From: an uncultured Caulobacterales bacterium
GTDB lineage: Bacteria; Pseudomonadota; Alphaproteobacteria; Caulobacterales; Maricaulaceae
NCBI GenBank assembly: GCA_938007945.1
Contig: CALLME010000137.1
Span: 1-14,632 of the forward strand
Reading direction: 5' to 3'
DNA: 14,632 nucleotides
Of the stretch, positions 1 through 5,896 are shown piece by piece (the first letter of the stretch is position 1; each line of letters begins with the position of its first letter). The notes under the pieces were generated by a model. It was not told where the DNA came from and did no database searches. It was given only the letters and a program-made list of their open reading frames with translations. A program made the position numbers and the translations under genes.

Positions 1-1296
1 ACTTACCGTATTTTTGATGACCCGATGACGAGCGCGGTCACCTCTCTCATCGCTGCTGCTAACGTTCCCGCCTCTGGAGATATTTCCCAAATAAACTTGA
101 TACGAGAACCAACAGACCCGCGTTATCAACAAGCGCTTTCGGGTCGCTATTGGCTTATTGGCCACATGGCGAATGATGGACAGGTAAAGCCTGTGAAAGC
201 CTCTCGTTCTCTTTACGGGGAATCGCTGACGCTATCGCCCAGAGACGTAGAGAAATTATTTCTAAACCCAGGCGAGGAGATTGCGACGCGTTCCGTTGGG
301 CCAGATGGCGAACCGCTGCGCGTGATTGCGCGCGAAGTGACCCTTCCCAATTCAACCAAGCCTGTTGTCATAATGGCCGCGATTGATAGACGTCCGGCCA
401 CCCGCGCGGTGAACCGTTTTGCGCTGATTGCGAGCGGACTTATGGCACTGCTGTCTATTGGTCTTGTGACGGCGGTTCTCACGCAAGTGCGCTCTGGCTT
501 GAAACCTCTTTTTCAACTTCGCGATACTGTCACGGATGTGCGCGAGGGCCGCGCGACGCGTGTGGATGGTGAATACCCTTCCGAAATTCAGCCGCTTGCG
601 ACCGAGCTCAATTTCCTGATTGATCACAATAAAGATGTGGTAGAGCGCGCGCGCACCCATGTGGGAAATCTGGCTCATGCGCTTAAAACCCCCCTCGCCG
701 TAATGCTCAATGAAAGCGAAAATCACAGCGCAAAAAGCACCGCAGATTTCGCCGCTATCGTTGAACGACAGACTGATACTATGCGCAAACAAGTCGACCA
801 TCACTTGCGCCGCGCACGTGCTGCGGCGAGAGGACAGGCTATTGGTGTGAGTACAGATGTATCTGAAGTGATTGAGGCATTAGGACGGACACTCCCACGT
901 ATCTTTCGCTCTAAAGACATTGATATGCAGATCGAGCTGACGCCTGATTTGGCCTTTCGGGGGGAACGGCGTGACCTTGAAGATATGGCGGGTAATCTGA
1001 TGGAAAATGCTTGCAAGTGGACGCACTCTCAAGTGCGAGTTCAGACCAAACCTCACCTTGTCGATGATGGGGCTTTTGTCATAACTGTCGAAGATGACGG
1101 CCCGGGACTTGCGGAAGAAGATTACGCGACAGCGCTGAAACGTGGCGCGCGACTTGATGAGGCGACGCCTGGCACAGGATTTGGGCTCGCAATCGTGGAT
1201 GATTTGGCGCGAGCTTATAAAGGTGAATTAACCCTCTCGCGATCTGAGCTTGGCGGACTTTGCGTCACGTTGACCTTGCCCAAAATGCTGTCCTAG
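1..1296 (+). CDS. PhoQ-like sensor histidine kinase (5' end outside window)
   Basis: The reading frame is open from base 1, so the ATG at 25 is probably internal and the true start with the first membrane segment lies upstream. Numbering codons from base 1, residues 1-138 are the rest of an extracytoplasmic sensor region, including the stretch PRYQQALSGRYW. Residues 139-163 form a hydrophobic membrane segment, followed by a HAMP-like linker. The phospho-acceptor histidine is H226 in HALKTPL, a PhoQ-type H-box with no acidic residue right after the histidine. The ATPase domain shows the N-box asparagine N336 (NLMENA), DDGPG and a GTGFGLAIV glycine loop. The protein should autophosphorylate at the inner membrane and pass phosphate to a response regulator, presumably encoded just upstream by analogy with PhoP/PhoQ pairs. 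The stop is at 1294-1296, 8 bases before the methyltransferase gene, so the two may be cotranscribed. Family is certain; the signal sensed is unknown. Confidence 0.9.
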   Translation, partial: TYRIFDDPMTSAVTSLIAAANVPASGDISQINLIREPTDPRYQQALSGRYWLIGHMANDGQVKPVKASRSLYGESLTLSPRDVEKLFLNPGEEIATRSVGPDGEPLRVIAREVTLPNSTKPVVIMAAIDRRPATRAVNRFALIASGLMALLSIGLVTAVLTQVRSGLKPLFQLRDTVTDVREGRATRVDGEYPSEIQPLATELNFLIDHNKDVVERARTHVGNLAHALKTPLAVMLNESENHSAKSTADFAAIVERQTDTMRKQVDHHLRRARAAARGQAIGVSTDVSEVIEALGRTLPRIFRSKDIDMQIELTPDLAFRGERRDLEDMAGNLMENACKWTHSQVRVQTKPHLVDDGAFVITVEDDGPGLAEEDYATALKRGARLDEATPGTGFGLAIVDDLARAYKGELTLSRSELGGLCVTLTLPKMLS

Positions 1297-1304
1297 GATT
1301 TGAC

Positions 1305-1946
1305 ATGAGTGAAAAGCCTCCCATCCACCTTGAGAACAGAACTGAGTCTGGTGATAAAAAATTTTCACCGACGGCTGCCAATAACCGCGCCCCGATATCT
1401 GAGGTGCTTTTGCCGTTACTTTCGCCAAATGCGCGCGTTTTAGAAATTGCTTCTGGTACAGGTGAGCACGCGCTGTATATATGTAAGCGTCGACCTGATA
1501 TCATCTGGCAAACCAGCGACCCTGATGCGGACTCACGCGCGAGCCAAAATGCTTGGGCGAGGGAGGCAGAGGGGCGGATAAAATCCTCTCTTGATATCGA
1601 CACAATGCAAGAGGACTGGATGCATGACCTCGCGGAATTTGACGCGATTTACTGCGCAAATATGATTCATATCGCGCCGTGGGAGGCGGCCATCGGTCTG
1701 GCTAAGGGTGCGCAAAAGCTTCTGAAGCTAGGACAAATTTGCGTGCTTTATGGCCCCTTTAAAGAGGGTGAAAAGACAGCGCCGAGTAATCTTGATTTTG
1801 ACGCCTCGCTCAAATCTCGCAATCCTGCTTGGGGTGTACGCGATTTAGAGGCTGTTAAGCATATATTTGAACTTCACGGGTTTAATCTAACCCAGCAAAC
1901 CGCCATGCCCAAAAATAACCAGATTTTGGTGTTTAAACGGGCGTAG
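1305..1946 (+). CDS. DUF938-family SAM-dependent methyltransferase
   Basis: Encodes 213 residues. The ATG at 1305 is chosen because AGGA at 1295-1298 lies 6 bases upstream; the frame is open further upstream, but that part overlaps the kinase gene. The N-terminus has the pattern ENR..SGDKKFSPTAANNRAPI (residues 10-31), which I associate with the DUF938 family (human relative METTL26). Residues 44-55 (RVLEIASGTGEH) are the glycine-rich SAM-binding motif I, D72/D74 in TSDPDA fit motif II, and residues 113-126 (DAIYCANMIHIAPW) fit motif IV, followed by a short GPF strand near the usual motif V region. Length is normal for the family. No signal peptide or membrane segment, so it should be cytoplasmic. 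Its substrate is not established for the family and nothing here reveals it. The Shine-Dalgarno overlaps the stop codon of the preceding kinase gene, which suggests coupled translation. Confidence 0.88.
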   Translation: MSEKPPIHLENRTESGDKKFSPTAANNRAPISEVLLPLLSPNARVLEIASGTGEHALYICKRRPDIIWQTSDPDADSRASQNAWAREAEGRIKSSLDIDTMQEDWMHDLAEFDAIYCANMIHIAPWEAAIGLAKGAQKLLKLGQICVLYGPFKEGEKTAPSNLDFDASLKSRNPAWGVRDLEAVKHIFELHGFNLTQQTAMPKNNQILVFKRA

Positions 1947-1954
1947 TATTTGTT

Positions 1955-1974
1955 ACATGACAGTCTTGTCATGT
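1955..1974. promoter_or_regulatory. Perfect 8-bp inverted repeat upstream of the Deg protease gene
   Basis: ACATGACA (1955-1962) and TGTCATGT (1967-1974) are exact reverse complements separated by GTCT. The repeat begins 9 bases after the methyltransferase stop and ends 58 bases before the likely GTG start of the protease. It could be an operator for the protease-regulator-kinase-glnE unit. Its right arm contains TTGTCA (1966-1971), which resembles a -35 box, but I see no good -10 at the right distance. It could also be a weak terminator stem-loop: only three more T residues follow, and each arm has just three G/C bases. The symmetry is seen directly; the role is inferred. Confidence 0.5.
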
Positions 1975-2022
1975 TTTGGACAGATTAAGGATAGACATCC
2001 CCCCTCAAGGTGCGGATGTAGT

Positions 2023-2026
2023 GGAG
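2023..2026 (+). promoter_or_regulatory. Ribosome binding site deciding the GTG start of the Deg protease
   Basis: GGAG at 2023-2026 is 6 bases ahead of GTG at 2033. The alternative TTG at 1976, which would add 19 residues before the signal peptide, has no comparable site. A GANTC sequence (GACTC, 2026-2030) overlaps this region. Confidence 0.55.
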
Positions 2027-2032
2027 ACTCCC

Positions 2033-3673
2033 GTGCAATATATTCGCCCGAATTTAACATCGCCTGATACCCAAGCTCTGAGGCGTTTTCGTCCCGTGAC
2101 GTCAGTAGGTCTAGCGCTCCTTGCGAGCCTCATATTCAGCACGTCGGTTCAGGCGCAAGTTGTCAAGCCGATTGGCTTTGGCACAACGGCGCCAAGCCCT
2201 GTGCCGCTGCGTCTTCTCAACGACACCCCGACGACGCCAAACCAGACCCAGCCTCAGACTCAGACTCAGACACAAACAGGGTCCCAAACTCAAAAACTCG
2301 CAATCGTTGACGACCGTCAAGCTGTGCAGGCGCCCCAAGCTCAAACCATGCGCGGTACACCGCCGCTGGGCTTTCCCTTTAGCTATCCCTCGCAAACATC
2401 CCTCGCGGATCTCGTCGAGCAAGTCAGCCCTGCGGTGGTGAATATCATAGTGCAAACGGAAACGGCTGAATCGGTAACCGAAGGACAGGGCTCTGGTTTT
2501 GTTATCGATCCAAAAGGCGAGTTAGTGACGAATTATCACGTCATCGAAGGCGGTACGACGATTGAAGTTGAGTTTAATAATGGTGAGCGTTTCCCAGCAG
2601 AAATTGTCGGGACCGATCCAGAAACAGATTTGGCTGTGCTAAAAATTCAAAGTGACCGCGCGTTCAAAACAGTCAATTTTCACCGCGGCGATGAACTCCG
2701 TATTGGAGACTGGGTGGTCGCGATTGGCAACCCCTTTGGTATCGGACAGTCGACGAGCTTTGGGATTATTTCTGCCATTGGCCGCGAACGCGTCGAAAGC
2801 GGCGCCTATGTGGATTATATCCAAACCGATGCGACGATTAATACGGGTAACTCGGGTGGCCCGCTCTTTAATCCCAAAGGCGATGTGGTCGGTGTAAACT
2901 CCGCTATTTATTCACCGACAGGGGCGAGTGTCGGAATTGCCTTTTCTATCCCACACGAAACGGCGGAAGCGGTGGTGCAGCAACTGCGCAGTGAAGGACG
3001 TGTGCGTCGTGGTTGGCTCGGTGCGGGCCTGCGCACAGCTGAATTTTCTAGAGGCGGTGGATTCTTAAGCGGCGGCGCCACAATTAATAATGTCGTGCCA
3101 GGTAGTCCTGCGGATATTTATGGGCTGAAAGTTGATGACATTATCCTTAATATCAATAACCGCGCTGTCCGTAATTCAACTGAGGCGACCCGCTTGATTG
3201 GGAGTTTAAGGCCCAATCAAAAAATGTCCGTCATTTATGAACGCGATGAGAAACCCTATAAGCTGACGGTCATGATTGGCGAGCGCCCAGACAAAGACGT
3301 CGTAGATCAATCTGTTGAACAAGCCACTGCGGCCTCGCCGCAAGGCGCGCCGGGCACGGTCGTCGGCGGCAGCGTGCGCCACGGCATGAGCCTTGTGGAT
3401 TTGTCGGCCGAAGGACGTTCCGCGCTCGGTATGCGTTATGACCAGTTGGGCGTTTATGTTGAATCTGTTTCGCCAAATGGCCAAGCGGCCAAGGCGGGTA
3501 TTGTCGCAAATGCTGTGCTGATGCAGATCGACGGCAAAGATATTCCAAGCGTGCCCGCTTTTGAGCACATGATTTTTAAGGCCCAAGAACAAGGCCAAAC
3601 AGAACTAATAATTTTACTTAGAGAGCCTGACGGGCGAGAGAATATGGTCGTACTGGCCATACCACTCGGCTAG
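2033..3673 (+). CDS. DegP/HtrA (Do)-family periplasmic serine endoprotease
   Basis: Encodes 546 residues from the GTG at 2033. Residues 1-41 form a signal peptide: a long polar start with RRFR, a hydrophobic core (GLALLASLIF) and a VQA cleavage site before Q42, so the mature protein is periplasmic. A Thr/Gln/Pro-rich linker follows. The trypsin-like domain carries the catalytic triad H169 (TNYHVIEGG), D199 (DPETDLAVL) and S274 (TGNSGGPL). The spacings of 30 and 75 residues equal those of E. coli DegP (H105, D135, S210). Two PDZ domains follow, roughly 327-420 and 450-546, as in DegP/DegQ. The family degrades or refolds damaged envelope proteins. It is the first gene of a compact run with a response regulator, a histidine kinase and glnE, which suggests that envelope stress and this two-component system are linked. 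A start at TTG 1976 is less likely. Which Deg paralogue it is cannot be settled here. Confidence 0.93.
   Translation: MQYIRPNLTSPDTQALRRFRPVTSVGLALLASLIFSTSVQAQVVKPIGFGTTAPSPVPLRLLNDTPTTPNQTQPQTQTQTQTGSQTQKLAIVDDRQAVQAPQAQTMRGTPPLGFPFSYPSQTSLADLVEQVSPAVVNIIVQTETAESVTEGQGSGFVIDPKGELVTNYHVIEGGTTIEVEFNNGERFPAEIVGTDPETDLAVLKIQSDRAFKTVNFHRGDELRIGDWVVAIGNPFGIGQSTSFGIISAIGRERVESGAYVDYIQTDATINTGNSGGPLFNPKGDVVGVNSAIYSPTGASVGIAFSIPHETAEAVVQQLRSEGRVRRGWLGAGLRTAEFSRGGGFLSGGATINNVVPGSPADIYGLKVDDIILNINNRAVRNSTEATRLIGSLRPNQKMSVIYERDEKPYKLTVMIGERPDKDVVDQSVEQATAASPQGAPGTVVGGSVRHGMSLVDLSAEGRSALGMRYDQLGVYVESVSPNGQAAKAGIVANAVLMQIDGKDIPSVPAFEHMIFKAQEQGQTELIILLREPDGRENMVVLAIPLG
2255..2278 (+). repeat. Short hexanucleotide tandem repeat coding for Gln-Thr
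   Basis: About four tandem copies of a CAGACT-like hexamer (two exact, then CAGACA and CAAACA) encode a Gln-Thr run in the linker between the signal peptide and the protease domain. Imperfect copies and a length in whole codons mean that slippage would change linker length rather than frame. Confidence 0.7.
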
Positions 3674-3692
3674 GCTCAACGTCAGGAGACCC

Positions 3693-3697
3693 AGGAG
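3693..3697 (+). promoter_or_regulatory. Ribosome binding site favouring the second ATG of the response regulator
   Basis: AGGAG at 3693-3697 lies 6 bases before ATG 3704, and the resulting start MRILVVEDD is the usual one for OmpR-type regulators. A second AGGAG at 3684-3688 lies 9 bases before ATG 3698, which would add two residues, so both starts could be used. Confidence 0.5.
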
Positions 3698-3703
3698 ATG
3701 TCC

Positions 3704-4375
3704 ATGAGAATACTCGTCGTTGAAGATGATGATATTGCCGCCGAATATGTGCGCAAAGGCTTGATGGAGGCGGGCCATGTTGTGGACCTTGCCCCTGACG
3801 GGGAGCTTGGGCTTGAGATGGCGCGTGCAGCAGATTACGACGCGCTCGTACTTGACCGTATGCTACCTAAACGTGACGGTCTCTCTGTGCTCGAAGAAAT
3901 GCGCAAAGATGGCGACGCCACGCCCGTATTGATTCTATCCGCGTTAGGCGAAGTGGACCAAAAGGTTGAAGGCCTGCGGGCAGGGGGCGATGATTATCTC
4001 GCCAAGCCTTATAGCTTTACAGAGCTTCTGGCGCGCGTTGAAGCTATTGGTCGTCGCTCTGATCCCACAGCCGCTGTCACGAAATTAAAATGCGCAGATC
4101 TTGAGATGGATTTGCTTGCCCGCACGGTACGCCGTGCTGGCAAAAACATTCTCTTGCAGCCGCGCGAGTTTCGTTTGCTAGAATGCCTCATGCGCAATGC
4201 AGGCCGTGTGGTCACCCGGACCATGCTGCTTGAGAAGGTGTGGGATTATCACTTTGACCCCCAAACAAATGTGATTGATGTTCATATTTCGCGCTTGCGC
4301 GGAAAGATTGACAAAGAGTTTGATGAACCACTTCTGCACACTGTGCGCGGCGCGGGATACCGCTTGCAGGTCTAA
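3704..4375 (+). CDS. OmpR/PhoB-family response regulator
   Basis: Encodes 223 residues from ATG 3704 (225 from ATG 3698). The receiver domain (about 1-115) has the acidic pocket E7-D8-D9, the phospho-acceptor D51 in VLDRMLP, the switch residues S79 and Y98, and the conserved lysine K101 in LAKPY. The C-terminal part (about 125-223) is a winged-helix DNA-binding domain with the conserved ending VIDVHISRLRGKID...LHTVRGAGYRL. It should be phosphorylated by the kinase encoded 21 bases downstream and bind promoter DNA as a dimer. The gene lies 30 bases after the Deg protease and is probably cotranscribed with it. One plausible target is the inverted repeat at 1955-1974 in front of the operon, which would give autoregulation; that is inference. 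No truncation or missing active-site residue. Confidence 0.95.
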   Translation: MRILVVEDDDIAAEYVRKGLMEAGHVVDLAPDGELGLEMARAADYDALVLDRMLPKRDGLSVLEEMRKDGDATPVLILSALGEVDQKVEGLRAGGDDYLAKPYSFTELLARVEAIGRRSDPTAAVTKLKCADLEMDLLARTVRRAGKNILLQPREFRLLECLMRNAGRVVTRTMLLEKVWDYHFDPQTNVIDVHISRLRGKIDKEFDEPLLHTVRGAGYRLQV

Positions 4376-4396
4376 CGCCTTAGGCTAAGGTGAGCC

Positions 4397-5896
4397 ATGC
4401 TGAGCGCACTGTCAAAGCTCTATAAAAATACACTGTTCCGACTGTCTTTGCTTGGAGCGGTGTTTTTTGTTGTCGCGCTATTCTTAGCGCTGGGCAATGT
4501 CTACCGCCTGACCATCTCCAGTGAAATTCGTCAAGTCGATAAATCCCTCGCCGCCGAAGTGGAAGAATTTCAGACGCTTCTAGATGTTGGTGGACTTATC
4601 CCCGTCAGTCGGGAAATTTTTCTACGCTCTGGCTCTGGCGATCGTCATTATTTGCTGACGTCTAAAAATCAAAACGGCGAAGATATGGTCATGGGCAGTC
4701 TGGGAGAACAGATTGTTACGCTTAAGAATCAAGAACGTACTGTTATTGGTGAAGTGGGCGACGCGGATTTTACCAAGGTTGACTTCATCCTGGTCATTCC
4801 TGCCACAGATAGCGAACCTGCTAAAGAGCGGCGTATGCGCGGCCTGTCGGGCTATCTTCAAATTGACGGAAAAAACGTCGCGGCAGTCGTCGCGTCTCGT
4901 GATGTTGAGGTGACAATGCGTACAGCAGAACGCGTGAAAAATGCGATTTTTTCAAGCTCGGCTATCGCGCTATTTTTGGGGCTTATCTCAAGCTGGTATG
5001 TTTCTCGCAAATTTACACAGCGCGTGGAGGCGTTTAACCGCCTTGCAACAGATGTGCGCGCAGGTCATCTTGATAGGCGCGCGCCGCGCAATTACTCCGA
5101 AGACGAAATGGATCTTCTGGCCGAGCACTTGAACGAAATGCTTGACCATATTGACCGTTTGATGAAGGCCATGCGCTATGCGGGTGACAGTATCGCTCAC
5201 GATTTGCGCTCGCCGCTGACACGCCTGCGCACGCGGCTTGAGACGGCCGCGACCGAAATTAAAGACCCGCAAGCGGAGGATACATTATTCGCCGCTGCAG
5301 ACGATGCGGACGAGCTTCTTAAAACGTTCGACTCTGTTCTGCGTATTGCGCGGCTTGAGGCGGGCGAACGTCGCGAAATGCTCTCAGAGTTAAACCCCAA
5401 ACCTATATTGGACGATATCGCAGAGCTTTACGAGCCTGCCTGTGAAGATGTGGGCCTGACATTTACAAGCGAGATTAGAGACGGGCATATTATTTCTGCG
5501 GACCGCGGTTTGATGTCGCAAGCCGTTTCTAACCTTGTGGAAAATGCCATTAAATATACGCCCAAAGGTGGGGCCATACATCTTTCGCTTTTAAAAAATA
5601 AAGAAGGCCGGTCAGAGATTTCAATTGTGGATAACGGCCCTGGAATTCCAGAGGGTAGTCGTCAGCGCGTGAAAGAACGCTTTGTGCGCCTTGATGATAG
5701 TCGTTCTTTGCCAGGCAGTGGACTGGGCCTCGCACTCGTGGACGCGATTGCGGATTTGCACCGTGCGGTCTTTTCGCTTGAAGACGGCATGCGTCACGCG
5801 GCAACTGGCCGTCCAGGCCTTGCCGCGCGGCTTACTTTTCCGCGTGTCAGAAAAGTCAAATCACATGCAAGCACGGCGACAACTAAAGCGTCATGA
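4397..5896 (+). CDS. Sensor histidine kinase, partner of the adjacent response regulator
   Basis: Encodes 499 residues. The start ATG has AAGG (4387-4390) 6 bases upstream. Membrane segments at about 15-36 and 183-203 enclose a periplasmic sensor region of some 145 residues with no domain I recognise. A HAMP domain (about 204-256) follows. The H-box is SIAHDLRSPLTRLR with H268. The ATPase domain has N383 in NLVENAIKYTPKGG, DNGPG at 412-416 and GSGLGL at 440-445. This is a classic EnvZ/CpxA-type kinase except that Ser replaces the usual Thr four residues after H268, a position linked to phosphatase activity in this class. It should phosphorylate the regulator encoded just before it. The last codons overlap the glnE start by four bases (ATGA, 5893-5896), so translation of the two is probably coupled. 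The signal is unknown; linkage to a Deg protease suggests an envelope cue. Confidence 0.95.
   Translation: MLSALSKLYKNTLFRLSLLGAVFFVVALFLALGNVYRLTISSEIRQVDKSLAAEVEEFQTLLDVGGLIPVSREIFLRSGSGDRHYLLTSKNQNGEDMVMGSLGEQIVTLKNQERTVIGEVGDADFTKVDFILVIPATDSEPAKERRMRGLSGYLQIDGKNVAAVVASRDVEVTMRTAERVKNAIFSSSAIALFLGLISSWYVSRKFTQRVEAFNRLATDVRAGHLDRRAPRNYSEDEMDLLAEHLNEMLDHIDRLMKAMRYAGDSIAHDLRSPLTRLRTRLETAATEIKDPQAEDTLFAAADDADELLKTFDSVLRIARLEAGERREMLSELNPKPILDDIAELYEPACEDVGLTFTSEIRDGHIISADRGLMSQAVSNLVENAIKYTPKGGAIHLSLLKNKEGRSEISIVDNGPGIPEGSRQRVKERFVRLDDSRSLPGSGLGLALVDAIADLHRAVFSLEDGMRHAATGRPGLAARLTFPRVRKVKSHASTATTKAS

Noticed and set aside
352..804. 150-codon open frame on the minus strand inside the first kinase
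   Set aside because: It lies wholly opposite a clear histidine kinase, shows no recognisable motif, and has no good ribosome site that I can see. It looks like a by-product of codon bias.
1955..1974. Pho box
   Set aside because: TGTCAT occurs, but a Pho box needs direct repeats about 11 bases apart; here the copies face each other and no direct second copy is present at 11 or 22 bases.
2111..2455. Overlapping open frames on both strands across the start of the protease gene
   Set aside because: The repeat-rich, low-complexity Gln-Thr-Pro segment keeps several frames free of stops; none resembles a protein.
3206..3598. 130-codon minus-strand open frame opposite the PDZ region of the protease
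   Set aside because: No family resemblance, and the plus-strand protease is certain here; another minus-strand frame is also open in the same stretch, as expected for chance.
4378..4390. CCTTAG-G-CTAAGG palindrome between the response regulator and kinase genes
   Set aside because: The one-base centre cannot form a real hairpin loop, the right arm doubles as the kinase Shine-Dalgarno, and six-base arms may be chance.
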